Counted from the stretch's first letter, positions 25,374 through 33,575 are shown. The stretch is DNA of 64,000 nt from RUG023 sp900315435 (GCA_902788205.1 CADAJJ010000004.1:13155-77154); one strand, 5' to 3'. Numbers and translations are program-made. Notes: generated from the letters alone by a model not told the origin.

Positions 25374-25482
25374 GAGTCATCTCACAAGAAAAATACACTT
25401 TTATGAGCCACTTTACAAACCGCAATCACACTTTTATGAGCCACTTTGCAAGAGAAATTCACACTTTCATGAGCCACTTTGC
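25364..25482. repeat. Direct repeat array, four units, about 33-bp period
   Basis: Units of the type ACACTTTTATGAGCCACTTT start at 25364 (diverged), 25395, 25428 and 25461, exactly 33 bases apart for the last three and 31 for the first. About 24 bases are conserved and 9 vary. On the minus strand the unit reads AAAGTGGCTCATAAAAGTGT, which recalls the repeated ends of IS21-family elements. It cuts into a transposase relic. An IS end or a protein-binding array is likelier than anything coding. Confidence 0.7.
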
Positions 25483-25483
25483 G

Positions 25484-25801
25484 ACGGCCAAGGCCGCTAA
25501 CCTGTTCCAGTCAATCCCATCAGCCGAGAGAAAGCGGTTGGTGCTTCTGGAGGAAGGCACGCCAAGCCCCCATCCGCGAACTTCCGCTGTCTGAAGGAGG
25601 ATCCGTTGGCGAAGACCGATGCCATGAGGAAGCCGAAGATCCATGAGACGGGGATACCCCGGAGCTTCCTTGCGCCAGCCCTACGGAGGATGGCAAGAAA
25701 TCCGTATTTGCGTATGAAATCAGCGCAGATCGAGGAGGTTTATCCAGCCTGACGGGCACCCTGGATTCGTAACGGTTCTCAATTGTGTAGAGTTTTGCCA
25801 C
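25484..25801 (-). pseudogene. Degenerate transposase N-terminus (IS4-like)
   Basis: One minus frame reads ADFIRKYGFLAILRRAG, then KLRGIPVSWIFGFLMASVF, and after a frameshift another reads NRFLSADGIDWNRLAALA. These match the order of the N-terminal region of IS4-type transposases (a RKFGFL...RRGIPV...block followed by YRFLN...NW). The catalytic part is missing because the repeat array begins at this point. Clearly nonfunctional; the family call is tentative. Confidence 0.5.
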
Positions 25802-25944
25802 TTCCTTACGTTTTCCAAGAGATTACGGTACCAGAAATTCCTTTGCTTCACATACGAAGAACGTCTTTTTACGAAGTTACATCACATCATCGGAATGAGT
25901 TTACAATGCATGCTTCACGTTTCGGTACGTATGCCTGCATGCGA
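25802..25944. other. Non-coding stretch, nothing recognised
   Basis: Between the transposase relic and the argS terminator I see no supported gene, tRNA or promoter. It includes several TACGAAG-like words without clear structure. Confidence 0.35.
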
Positions 25945-25975
25945 CAAAAAACTGGGGACAGCGCGCTGTCCCCAG
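25945..25975 (-). terminator. Intrinsic terminator of argS
   Basis: CTGGGGACAG (25952-25961) and CTGTCCCCAG (25966-25975) form a perfect 10-bp stem with a CGCG loop; on the minus strand it is followed by TTTTTTG. It lies 25 bases after the argS stop. Confidence 0.85.
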
Positions 25976-26000
25976 CCATACAGCATCCAGGAGCCTTCCT

Positions 26001-27824
26001 TCACATCCTCTCGAGGAAGGGAATGCCGACCAAGGTGAAGGCGTCGCGGAAGACAGCCAGCACCAGCGAACAAAGGCCGACCCGGGCGACCACCAGCGTC
26101 TTGTCCTCGGCCTTCAGGACCGGGTTGTCATGGTACCAGGAGCTGAACAACTTGGAAAGGTCGTACAGGTACGAGCAGATCAACGACGGGTCGAACTGGC
26201 TGCCAGCCTTGGCCACTACTCCAGGATAGTCGGCTAGGGCGGAGATGATTTCCCGCTCCGTGGCCCCGCTCAGCAGGTTGGCGTCGAAGGCCACCCCCTG
26301 GTAGTCCTTCTTCACCTCGTCGTACTTGCGCAGAATCGAGGAGATGCGGGCTCCCATGTATTGGAGATACGGGCCTGTGTTGCCGGTGAAGCTAATCGAC
26401 TCCTTCGGGTTGAAGATCATGTCGTGTTCCGGGTTGACCTGCAGAAGGTAGTAGTTCAGAGCACCGAGGGCGATGGCAGCGCTGGTAGCCTTGACATCAC
26501 CAACCTCCTCCTCGCGTCCCTTTTCCTTGATTTCATCGGCAGCCAGCTGGGAGAGTTGCTCGACCAGATCGTCGGCATCGACGACGGTACCCTCGCGGCT
26601 CTTCATCTTCCCGGTAGGCAGGTTGACCATGCCATAGGAGAGGTGGTGCAGTTCCTTTGCCCACGGATAGCCGAGCAGGCCAAGAACGTAGAAAAGTACC
26701 TTGAAGTGGTACTGCTGCTCGCTTGCCACCACGTAGATCAGGCTGTCAAACGGCCAGTCCTTGTGGCGGGTGATGGCGGTACCGATATCCTGGGTCATGT
26801 AGAGGCTGGTGCCATCACGGCGCAGAAGCACCTTCTTGTCCAATCCGATTGGAGCAAGGTCGACCCAGACCGAACCGTCCTTCTCCCGATAGAACACCCC
26901 GTCTTCCAGACCTTTGAGCACCTCGGCTTTGCCAAGCTTGTAGGTGTCGGACTCATAGTAGAGCTTGTCGAACTGGATGTGCATCGTCTGGTAGCTCTGC
27001 TGGAGACCGTCCAGCGTCCATCCGTTCATCAGCGTCCACAGCCGCATCACCTCACTGTCGCCCTGCTCCCACAGCTCCAGCATGTGCTGGGCCTGTCCGG
27101 CCGGACTCTCCGGAGTCTTCTGCCAGTCCTCGAGGGAAAGAGTTCCACCATCCTTCTGATATTGTGCGAAAGCCTCTTTCTCCCAGGTGGCGAAGCGCAC
27201 ATAGTAGTCTCCGACGAAATGGTCTCCCTTCTTGCCGGTCGACTCAGGCGTGGTCCCGCCCCCGAACTTCTGGTAGGCCAGCATCGACTTGCAGATATGG
27301 ACGCCCCGGTTGTTGATCAGGTTGACCTTCATCACCTCCGCGCCATTGGCCTTCAGAATCTCGCTGACCGAGGATCCGAGCGAGTCGTTGCGCATATGGC
27401 CCAGGTGGAGCGGCTTGTTGGTGTTGGGACAGGAGAACTCGATCATTACCTTCTTGCCTTTCAGCATGTCGGTGTGGCCGTACGGCGCGCCCTCGACCAC
27501 TACCTTCTGATAGAGTGTATTGGCCAAGGAAGCCATGTCGAGCTTGATGTTCAGATACGGGCCAGCAAGCAACAAGGTACCGCTTGGCGCGGATGGATCG
27601 GCCTCGATGGCACCCTTCAGCTGGGCGGCAATCTGCGCAGGTCCCATGTGCAGGGCCTTCGCATAGGCGAACAGCGGAAAGGCGATATCTCCCATTTCCG
27701 GCTTCGGCGGGGTCTGCAGGACCAAGGCGGGAAGCGCCACTCCCTCGCCAAGTTTTCCAGCGGCCAGCTCCGCGAGCCGCGCCTCCACATATTCCTTCCA
27801 AGTCTGTCTGACTTCATCAAGCAT
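26001..27824 (-). CDS. argS: Arginyl-tRNA synthetase
   Basis: A 607-residue class I synthetase charging tRNA-Arg. The HIGH-type motif is NKPLHLGHMRN (about 135-145), the KMSK-type motif GKMKSREGT (about 402), and the C-terminal DALR anticodon-binding domain contains ISSILRKYDEV. Length is near normal. A GAGGAAAA site precedes the ATG. It is co-transcribed with birA, 49 bases downstream of its stop, and ends at a strong terminator. Confidence 0.94.
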   Translation of the reverse strand: MLDEVRQTWKEYVEARLAELAAGKLGEGVALPALVLQTPPKPEMGDIAFPLFAYAKALHMGPAQIAAQLKGAIEADPSAPSGTLLLAGPYLNIKLDMASLANTLYQKVVVEGAPYGHTDMLKGKKVMIEFSCPNTNKPLHLGHMRNDSLGSSVSEILKANGAEVMKVNLINNRGVHICKSMLAYQKFGGGTTPESTGKKGDHFVGDYYVRFATWEKEAFAQYQKDGGTLSLEDWQKTPESPAGQAQHMLELWEQGDSEVMRLWTLMNGWTLDGLQQSYQTMHIQFDKLYYESDTYKLGKAEVLKGLEDGVFYREKDGSVWVDLAPIGLDKKVLLRRDGTSLYMTQDIGTAITRHKDWPFDSLIYVVASEQQYHFKVLFYVLGLLGYPWAKELHHLSYGMVNLPTGKMKSREGTVVDADDLVEQLSQLAADEIKEKGREEEVGDVKATSAAIALGALNYYLLQVNPEHDMIFNPKESISFTGNTGPYLQYMGARISSILRKYDEVKKDYQGVAFDANLLSGATEREIISALADYPGVVAKAGSQFDPSLICSYLYDLSKLFSSWYHDNPVLKAEDKTLVVARVGLCSLVLAVFRDAFTLVGIPFLERM

Positions 27825-27873
27825 GGCGTTTTCCTCTTCTTCGCACCACTATATCGGTTTCGCGGACGCAAGA

Positions 27874-28848
27874 CTAGAGTACGGGACGGACGGAGACCTC
27901 TCCGGTACCGAGAATCTGCAAGCTTCCGTCGGCCATACGAACGCAGAGCCTTGCGTTGTCATCGATTCCGGACACCAACCCTTGTCCCACCGGCTTTCCA
28001 GCCTGGAACAGGTAGACATGCCGGCCCTGCAACAGGTTCCTCTTCCGATACTCGGAGAGGAAGGCACGTTCCTCCAGGTGGTCGCTGAAACTGCAGAAGT
28101 TGCGCACCAGGTTTGCCACCAGCAGGTTCTGGTCCACCCCGTCCGGAACCTGGGAAGGTCCCGAGAACAAGCTTCCCGCCTTTTGCCGGATTTCCGGCGG
28201 AAAGTCCCTCTCCTGGGTGCAGAAGTTGATGCCGATGCCGGAGACGACCGCAGACAGTTGCCCGCTTTCCAGGTCGAACACCCCTTCGGTCAGAATCCCA
28301 GCGACCTTCTTCTCCTGGTAATAGAGGTCGTTGACCCACTTGATCTGGCAATGCAGGCGGCAGCTCTCCTCAATGGCCAGGGCGGTGGCGACAGCGGCGG
28401 CGCTGGTTGTCAGCAGCGCCCCCTCAGCCGAGGTATGGGGACGGAGCACCAGGGAAAGGTAGATACCTCCATGGGGACTGGAGAAGGAACGGCCAAGCCG
28501 TCCACGTCCCCCACTCTGGCGGCGGGAAATGCAGAGGGTTCCATCCGGGGCTCCCTTGGCCGCAAGCGCCTTGGCTTCGTGGTTGGTGCTGTCGATATCC
28601 TCATGGAAGTGGATCTCGTGGCTGGGAAGCAGCTTCCGGAGCATGGCCAGAGACAGTTGGCCGTTGTGGCTGAGACGGTAGCCTTTGTTGGTCCTTGCCT
28701 CGATGAAGAGCCCGTCATCCCGCAGTCCCTCGACGGCTTTCCAGATCGCGCTCCGGCTGATGCCAAGTTGCTCGCTCAACTCCTGGCCGGAAACAAACAT
28801 GCCCCCATGTGCGTTCAGGTATTCGCCCACCTTTTCCTTTGTCGTCAT
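27874..28848 (-). CDS. birA: Biotin-protein ligase / biotin operon repressor BirA
   Basis: A 324-residue bifunctional BirA. The N-terminal winged helix (SGQELSEQLGISRSAIWKAV, about 20-39) binds DNA. The catalytic domain has SGGRGRLGRSF (about 112-122), the biotinyl-AMP loop, and KWVNDLYYQEKKVAGILTE (about 170-188), then a C-terminal SH3-like part. It makes biotinyl-AMP, attaches biotin to carboxylases and should repress bioY, which is divergent across a 75-base gap holding a BirA-like site. No Shine-Dalgarno sequence precedes its ATG. Confidence 0.92.
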   Translation of the reverse strand: MTTKEKVGEYLNAHGGMFVSGQELSEQLGISRSAIWKAVEGLRDDGLFIEARTNKGYRLSHNGQLSLAMLRKLLPSHEIHFHEDIDSTNHEAKALAAKGAPDGTLCISRRQSGGRGRLGRSFSSPHGGIYLSLVLRPHTSAEGALLTTSAAAVATALAIEESCRLHCQIKWVNDLYYQEKKVAGILTEGVFDLESGQLSAVVSGIGINFCTQERDFPPEIRQKAGSLFSGPSQVPDGVDQNLLVANLVRNFCSFSDHLEERAFLSEYRKRNLLQGRHVYLFQAGKPVGQGLVSGIDDNARLCVRMADGSLQILGTGEVSVRPVL

Positions 28849-28856
28849 GGCGCCAT

Positions 28857-28916
28857 GCTATACCGAAATTGTCAACCTAATCAATGTTTACATTAAAAAA
28901 GAAATGTCGATAGGGT
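28857..28916. promoter_or_regulatory. birA-bioY divergent promoter region with BirA-like operator
   Basis: TTGTCAACC (28869-28877) and TGTTTACATT (28885-28894) resemble BirA half-sites (TTGTnAACC and its complement) but are only 7 bases apart, not the usual 14-16. For bioY, TTTACA (28887-28892), 18 bases, TAGGGT (28911-28916). For birA on the minus strand, TTGATT, 16 bases, TATAGC (28862-28857). Both starts would fall at or next to the ATGs. Confidence 0.5.
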
Positions 28917-28923
28917 ATGCAGT

Positions 28924-29466
28924 ATGAACACAACACGCAAATTGCTTGTCATCGCCCTATTCTGCGCTTTGATGATTGCCGGGGCCTTCCTGAGGATACC
29001 CCTTCCTCCGGTACCCATCTCGATGCAGACCTTCTTCGTCATGCTGGCCAGCCTAGTCTTGCGGCCTGTGATGGCAACTGAGAGCATCGCCCTCTACCTG
29101 CTTCTGGGAGCCGTCGGTGTGCCAGTTTTCTCGAGTGGCGGCGGCATCGGCGCCCTTTTCGGTCCGACGGGCGGATTTTTAATCGCCATGCTGTTCGAGG
29201 CTTTGGCGGGAAGCCTGATTGCCGACCACGAAAACACCAGCGGCATCTGGCGCGACCTGGCCGCCCTGCTCGTGGGCGAAATAGTCGTCTATGCCATCGG
29301 CGTCCCTTTCCTGAAGGTCCGGCTCTCACTGACCTGGACGAAGGCCTTTGCCGCCGGCATGACCCCGTTCCTTGTCGGCGACAGCATCAAGATCATCGCC
29401 GCCCTGCCTCTCGGGCGTGCCCTCCGCGGCCGGGTAAAGGCGTTTCTCGACAAGGGAAGCGAATAA
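28924..29466 (+). CDS. bioY: Biotin transporter BioY (ECF S component)
   Basis: A 180-residue membrane protein with about six hydrophobic segments. RIPLPPVPISMQTFFVMLA (about 24-42) and LYLLLGAVGVPVFSSGGG (about 58-75) are BioY hallmarks. It imports biotin, alone or with ECF A and T components not present here. No other bio gene is in the window, so the cell probably scavenges biotin. It is divergent from birA, with a candidate BirA site between them. The ribosome binding site is poor (AGGGT at best). Confidence 0.93.
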   Translation: MNTTRKLLVIALFCALMIAGAFLRIPLPPVPISMQTFFVMLASLVLRPVMATESIALYLLLGAVGVPVFSSGGGIGALFGPTGGFLIAMLFEALAGSLIADHENTSGIWRDLAALLVGEIVVYAIGVPFLKVRLSLTWTKAFAAGMTPFLVGDSIKIIAALPLGRALRGRVKAFLDKGSE

Positions 29467-29495
29467 GCAAACCCTTTTCCTTCTTTCCCAAGAAC

Positions 29496-29504
29496 CGCTA
29501 CAAT
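29496..29504 (+). promoter_or_regulatory. Extended -10 element before cysE
   Basis: CGCTACAAT, with TACAAT at 29499-29504, lies 19 bases before the cysE ATG. The predicted start (about 29511) puts AAGGAGG right at the 5' end. The -35 region is weak. Confidence 0.45.
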
Positions 29505-29523
29505 GGGACATAAGGAGGCTCGC

Positions 29524-30465
29524 ATGGATCCTTCCTACGAGCGGGAATTCCTTTCCACCTTCGAGCGTGCGAAAGGGGAACCCCGGTTCTATGTACTGCA
29601 GGCCATTCCCGAGATGGAGGCCATCACCCACCTCGCCCACGAACTCATGGAGCTGATGTTCCCGGGGCGGAGGGGCGACAGCGATGGCGACGGCACACTG
29701 GAAGACAAGGTACATGTCCAGCTGGTGTTGGTCTGCACCCTGCTCGCGGAACAAATCCGCAGGGCATACAACTATCTGCACCCTGAAGAGAGCAACGCAT
29801 ACCACCACGCGAAGGCGCAGGAGGATGTCGAGGCGGTGGTCAGCAAGCTACCCGACATCCGCAGGGCGCTCAAGCTGGACGCCAAGGCCGGCTTTGCCGG
29901 GGATCCGGCCGCAAGCGGCACCCAGGAAATCATCCTGAGCTATCCCTACATGAAGGCGTTGACCATCTACCGGGTCGCCCACGTGCTCTACGAGCGGCAG
30001 GTACCGCTGGTACCGAGAATGCTCAGCGAGTGCGCCCATCAGGAGACCGGCATCGATATCAATCCGGGAGCCAAAATCGGCAAGGCTTTCTTCATCGACC
30101 ACGGTACCGGCGTGGTCATCGGCGAGACCTGCGTCATCGGAGACAACGTGAAAGTCTATCAGGGTGTCACGTTGGGAGCATTGAGTTTCCCGAAGGATGC
30201 CTGTGGAGCACTGATCCGCGGCGTGAAGCGCCACCCGACCATCGAGGACGGAGTCACCATCTACGCCCATGCGACCATCCTCGGAGACATCACCATCGGA
30301 TGCAACGCCGTCATCGGCGCCGGTGTCTGGATCCGTCGTGACGTAAAGCCAAACACCATGGTCACCCGCGAGGAGCCGACCATCATCTACCGCGACCTCT
30401 CCAAGCGCAGGAGCAACGAGGCCCAGCTGAAATTCTACGAGGGATTGGACTACGCGCTCCTGTAA
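29524..30465 (+). CDS. cysE: Serine O-acetyltransferase (CysE/EpsC type)
   Basis: A 313-residue enzyme making O-acetylserine for cysteine synthesis. The left-handed beta-helix of hexapeptide repeats covers about residues 170-280 (INPGAKIGKAFFIDHGTGVV, IGETCVIGDNVKVYQGVTLG), with the catalytic His in IDHGTG. The long N-terminal helical domain makes it longer than CysE and similar to EpsC/SrpH forms. The ATG at 29524 follows AAGGAGG. It overlaps nothing and ends 3 bases before the convergent small gene. Confidence 0.9.
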   Translation: MDPSYEREFLSTFERAKGEPRFYVLQAIPEMEAITHLAHELMELMFPGRRGDSDGDGTLEDKVHVQLVLVCTLLAEQIRRAYNYLHPEESNAYHHAKAQEDVEAVVSKLPDIRRALKLDAKAGFAGDPAASGTQEIILSYPYMKALTIYRVAHVLYERQVPLVPRMLSECAHQETGIDINPGAKIGKAFFIDHGTGVVIGETCVIGDNVKVYQGVTLGALSFPKDACGALIRGVKRHPTIEDGVTIYAHATILGDITIGCNAVIGAGVWIRRDVKPNTMVTREEPTIIYRDLSKRRSNEAQLKFYEGLDYALL

Positions 30466-30468
30466 AAG

Positions 30469-30744
30469 CTAGGCTACGACCCAGCCGTCGGAAAGCAGTG
30501 ACTCGATATCCTGATACTGGACGCGGAACTGCTTGCGGAAGTTTCGGATGAAATCCATGGAAAGAGGACCGGAAGCGATACCTGAGAGACGGATGACCCC
30601 GAAATCGGTGGCATCGCAGGATTGATCGACGCGCATGAACCTGCCAATCTCCCCCTGATAGCCAATCTCGTTGGCCGGCATGACGCCCCTTTCCAAATAG
30701 CTACGTGTCTGCATCCTTCGTTTCGCGCTCCATGAGATGTACAT
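30469..30744 (-). CDS. Small protein of unknown function (91 aa)
   Basis: A 91-residue frame beginning MYISWSAKRRMQTRSYLERG with a GAGGAGG site 6 bases upstream. The protein is basic at the start, mixed afterwards (MRVDQSCDATDFGVIRLSG, then MDFIRNFRKQFRVQYQDI), with no membrane segment and no recognised domain. The ribosome binding site and the first two bases of the start codon lie in a perfect 11-bp hairpin. It follows the FGGY kinase gene by 84 bases in the same direction. Likely real, because of the site and its structure, but function unknown. Confidence 0.6.
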   Translation of the reverse strand: MYISWSAKRRMQTRSYLERGVMPANEIGYQGEIGRFMRVDQSCDATDFGVIRLSGIASGPLSMDFIRNFRKQFRVQYQDIESLLSDGWVVA

Positions 30745-30772
30745 CGTCTTCCTCCTCGTACAGGAAGACGAT
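30743..30772 (-). promoter_or_regulatory. Hairpin sequestering ribosome binding site and start codon
   Basis: Perfect inverted repeat: ATCGTCTTCCT (minus 30772-30762), 8-base loop, AGGAAGACGAT (30753-30743). The GAGGAGG site (30757-30751) is half loop, half stem, and the A and U of the AUG at 30744 are at the stem base. Translation would need the helix opened by a ribosome, protein, ligand or heat. Confidence 0.65.
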
Positions 30773-30778
30773 ACACCT

Positions 30779-30805
30779 CAATCCTGCCAGATCATGGCAG
30801 GATTG
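30779..30805. repeat. Intergenic hairpin after the FGGY kinase gene
   Basis: CAATCCTGCCA (30779-30789), GATCA loop, TGGCAGGATTG (30795-30805): a perfect 11-bp stem. Neither strand has a T-run after it, so it is not a standard terminator. It lies between the kinase gene and the hairpin of the small gene. Confidence 0.6.
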
Positions 30806-30828
30806 TGCAAAAAAAGACGGGCATGGAT

Positions 30829-32415
30829 TCAATCGACAAAGCGCGCAGCCTGCCGCTCCAAGGGAAGGGCCCTCCGGTAGCGTTCATAGAAACGCTCGAA
30901 TCCGAGGATTTCCTCCCTAGTGGGAACAACGGTCGTCACCTTGCCCGTGGAAAAGACCTGCTTGTCCAGGAACTCCTGCAAGCCAAGGGGACTGTCAAGG
31001 TAAGCGGCAAGCAGGGCGATACCCCAAGCTCCCCCTTCCCCGGCGGTCTCCATGACGGAAACCGGACTCTTCATCGCAGCCGCCATCAACCGCTGTCCCA
31101 CCCCGGAGGTCTTGAAGAATCCCCCGTGTCCGGTCAGACGGTCCAGCGCCACGGATTCCTGGGAAAAGAGGATGTCCATACCTGAACGTAAGGCACACAG
31201 GGCGGTGGAAAGCTCGGCCCGCAGGAAGTTGGCGAGGGTGAAGCCTCCCTGGCTCGGACGTACCAGAAGCGGTCGGCCCTCCTCCACGTCGGTCATCGAC
31301 TCACCGGAGATATAGTTGAAGGGGACGATTCCTCCGCAGTCGGGATCGCCCTTCAGGGCGAGCGGGAGCAGCTTGGCATAGAGCGCTTCCTTCTCCACAC
31401 CATGCCCCATCGCCTCCACGACCTCGCCGAAAAGCCGGATCCACTGGTCGTATTCCCCGGTGCAGTTGTTGGCGTGGCTCATGGCGCATGGCTTCCCCTC
31501 CGGAGTCATGACCAAGTCGATCTTGTCCTCATATACCTTGGAAAGCGGTTTCTCCAACACCACCATGGCAAAGGCGCTGGTACCAGCCGAGACATTGCCG
31601 GTCCTTGGAGCGCAACTGTTGGTGGCCACCATGCCGGTAGCGGCGTCTCCCTCAGGTGGGCAGAGCGGACACCCCGGGGCGAGCTCCCCGCTCGGATCCA
31701 GGAGAAGCGCCCCTTCCTTGCGCAAGGCACCGGCATCCTCTCCAGCTCTGAGCACTTTCGGCAACAACTGCCCGATGCGCCAGCCATAGCCGGCCTGCTC
31801 GACCAGCTTGTCGAATTGCCCGACCATGCGCCTGTCGTAGTCGCCTTGTTCCGAATCAATCGGAAACATGCCCGAGGCGTCATCGATGCCAACAACGTCA
31901 CACCCGGTCAACAAGAAGTGCACATAGCTGGCCAAGGTATGCAGATGGGCGATGTGTCCCACGTGCTCCTGCCCCTCCAGCATCGACTGGTAGAGGTGGG
32001 CGACCGACCAGCGCTGGGGAATCGGATACCCGAAAAGCTCGGTCAGCTGGTGTGCGGCATCCCGGGTGATTGTGTTCCTCCAAGTACGAAATGGCACCAA
32101 GAGCCTATCCTGCGCGTCAAAGGCAAGATAGCCGTGCATCATCGCGCTGATTCCCATCGCCTTCAATGCGTGGATCCTGACTCCATAGCGTCGCTCCACA
32201 TCCCTCTGCAGGCTCCGGTAACAGTCCGCGAGACCAGAGCGGACGGCTTGCAGGCTGTAGCTCCAGATTCCATCGACCAGCTGGTTCTCCCACTCGTGGC
32301 TACCTTGGGCGATCGGACGGCAGGAATCGTCAATCAGCACCGCCTTGATACGGGTGGAGCCGAACTCGATACCGAGCACGGCCCCGCCCTGGGCAATCAG
32401 TGTGCGTGCGTCCAT
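30829..32415 (-). CDS. FGGY-family carbohydrate kinase
   Basis: A 528-residue two-domain kinase. The N-terminal phosphate-1 loop is LGIEFGSTRIKAVLID (about 13-28); the C-terminal domain has GHGGFFKTSGVGQRLMAAAM (about 425-444) and AGEGGAWGIALLAAY. It phosphorylates a ketose or similar sugar; xylulose, ribulose, fuculose and rhamnulose kinases are relatives. The ATG at 32415 is used rather than a TTG at 32424. It follows a FucU-like mutarotase gene with a 2-base gap and belongs to the operon TRAP-gntR-fucU-kinase. The actual sugar is unknown. Confidence 0.85.
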   Translation of the reverse strand: MDARTLIAQGGAVLGIEFGSTRIKAVLIDDSCRPIAQGSHEWENQLVDGIWSYSLQAVRSGLADCYRSLQRDVERRYGVRIHALKAMGISAMMHGYLAFDAQDRLLVPFRTWRNTITRDAAHQLTELFGYPIPQRWSVAHLYQSMLEGQEHVGHIAHLHTLASYVHFLLTGCDVVGIDDASGMFPIDSEQGDYDRRMVGQFDKLVEQAGYGWRIGQLLPKVLRAGEDAGALRKEGALLLDPSGELAPGCPLCPPEGDAATGMVATNSCAPRTGNVSAGTSAFAMVVLEKPLSKVYEDKIDLVMTPEGKPCAMSHANNCTGEYDQWIRLFGEVVEAMGHGVEKEALYAKLLPLALKGDPDCGGIVPFNYISGESMTDVEEGRPLLVRPSQGGFTLANFLRAELSTALCALRSGMDILFSQESVALDRLTGHGGFFKTSGVGQRLMAAAMKSPVSVMETAGEGGAWGIALLAAYLDSPLGLQEFLDKQVFSTGKVTTVVPTREEILGFERFYERYRRALPLERQAARFVD

Positions 32416-32417
32416 GT

Positions 32418-32840
32418 TCAGCAAACACCTTTCTTGAGCAGGATGTTGGCGTAGAGGGCCTTCTCACTGGTGGCAATCACCGCGTAGGCTTTCCGTGCCC
32501 GGTCGTAGAACTCGAAACGGTCGATGGTCTGGTAGCCTTTGTAGTGGGGATCACCCTCTTTCAACAGCTTGTCGTAGGTGTCCCAGATCGGGGTTTCGAC
32601 ATCATCGCCCTTGCTGACCGCCATCAAGATGGTATTCTGCTGGGCGTGGTCAAGAGGCAGCAGGGTCAGAACCGCCTTCAGGACTTCGGGAACCCCGTGT
32701 CCATCCAGCCTGATGACCCGGTCATTGACACTGCAGGAAGGAAAATTTCCATCCGCAATCACCATCTCGTCACCGTGCCCCATTTCATCGAGCACCTTGA
32801 GGAGCTCGGGGCTGAGAATCGGGGGAATATGCTTCAACAT
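32418..32840 (-). CDS. fucU: RbsD/FucU-family sugar mutarotase
   Basis: A 140-residue protein strongly like FucU: ISPELLKVL then EMGHGDEMVIADGNFP (about 9-34), VIRLDGHGVPEVL, FYDRARKAYAVIATSEKALY and the C-terminal NILLKKGVC. FucU interconverts fucose anomers; RbsD acts on ribose. The conserved His in MGHGDE and the Asp in ADGNFP are present. The sugar handled here may be fucose or another deoxy sugar that passes to the kinase downstream. AAGGAGT lies before the ATG. Confidence 0.85.
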   Translation of the reverse strand: MLKHIPPILSPELLKVLDEMGHGDEMVIADGNFPSCSVNDRVIRLDGHGVPEVLKAVLTLLPLDHAQQNTILMAVSKGDDVETPIWDTYDKLLKEGDPHYKGYQTIDRFEFYDRARKAYAVIATSEKALYANILLKKGVC

Positions 32841-32852
32841 GGCAACAACTCC

Positions 32853-33575
32853 TTATCGTGTCCGTTTCTTTGACTTCTCGTTGAACTGGGCGACATTCTG
32901 CTCGGAGACCCGCAGGTGCTCGCTCATCGCTTCCATCGTCGCCCCTTCGTCGTGGGCGGCAATCGCGTCATACACTTTCTGGTGGCGCGCGATCGCGTCA
33001 TCGATACCGCCGGGAATCAGGACACCCTTGCCCATATAGTCGGCAAGCAACGATACCAGCACCTGGTTGAACATCTCCACCAGCGGGTTTCCCGAGGCAT
33101 GGGCGATCAACAGGTGGAACTGGCTGTCCAGCTGCACCCGCTCCTTCAGGCCGAGGGTCTTGTTCCTGAACTGCTCCAGGTTCTCCCGGAGGGCGGCGAG
33201 GTCCTCGTCCGTGGCATGCTCCGCCGCCAGGCGAGCCGCGTTCATCTCGATGATGCCGCGCATCTGGGTCAGATCCTGGTCGGTGATATCGTGCATCTGG
33301 CTGAAGCGGTTGATTGCCGCCTCGACCGTCCCGGCCTGAGGTCTGGTGACAAAGGCGCCCAGACCATTCCTCAACGTGAGCAGACCCCGCTCCTGCAGCA
33401 TCTTCAGCGCCTCGCGGATTACCGGTCTGCTGACCCCGTAACGCGTAGCGAGCCGTTGCTCGCTCGGCAGCTTCGTATCCACTTTTCCCCCTGGGGAACT
33501 GAGAATCCACTCCTCCAGCTGGTCGGCAATCTGCTGGCTGAGGTTGGCGCGATTAATGGTAAAGGACTCTTCCAT
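32853..33575 (-). CDS. GntR-family regulator, FadR/FCD subfamily
   Basis: A 240-residue regulator with a winged helix (LPSEQRLATRYGVSRPVIRE, about 36-55) and a helical FCD effector domain (about 90-225) with the metal-binding Asp/His pattern (DSQFHLLIAHASGNP). FCD regulators usually sense sugar acids. It sits between the TRAP 1 genes and fucU-kinase. Four palindromes of the type CTGT-N3-ACAG at 25045, 36571, 38082 and 41056 are plausible targets. Its own upstream region lacks a good copy, so it is probably expressed from the TRAP promoter. Confidence 0.9.
   Translation of the reverse strand: MEESFTINRANLSQQIADQLEEWILSSPGGKVDTKLPSEQRLATRYGVSRPVIREALKMLQERGLLTLRNGLGAFVTRPQAGTVEAAINRFSQMHDITDQDLTQMRGIIEMNAARLAAEHATDEDLAALRENLEQFRNKTLGLKERVQLDSQFHLLIAHASGNPLVEMFNQVLVSLLADYMGKGVLIPGGIDDAIARHQKVYDAIAAHDEGATMEAMSEHLRVSEQNVAQFNEKSKKRTR

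Noticed and set aside
25364..25482. Possible CRISPR array
   Set aside because: Spacers are only about 9 bases, there are four units, the last is partial, and no cas gene is near.
30779..30805. Intrinsic terminator of cysE or of the FGGY kinase
   Set aside because: The stem is perfect, but no T-run follows it on either strand.
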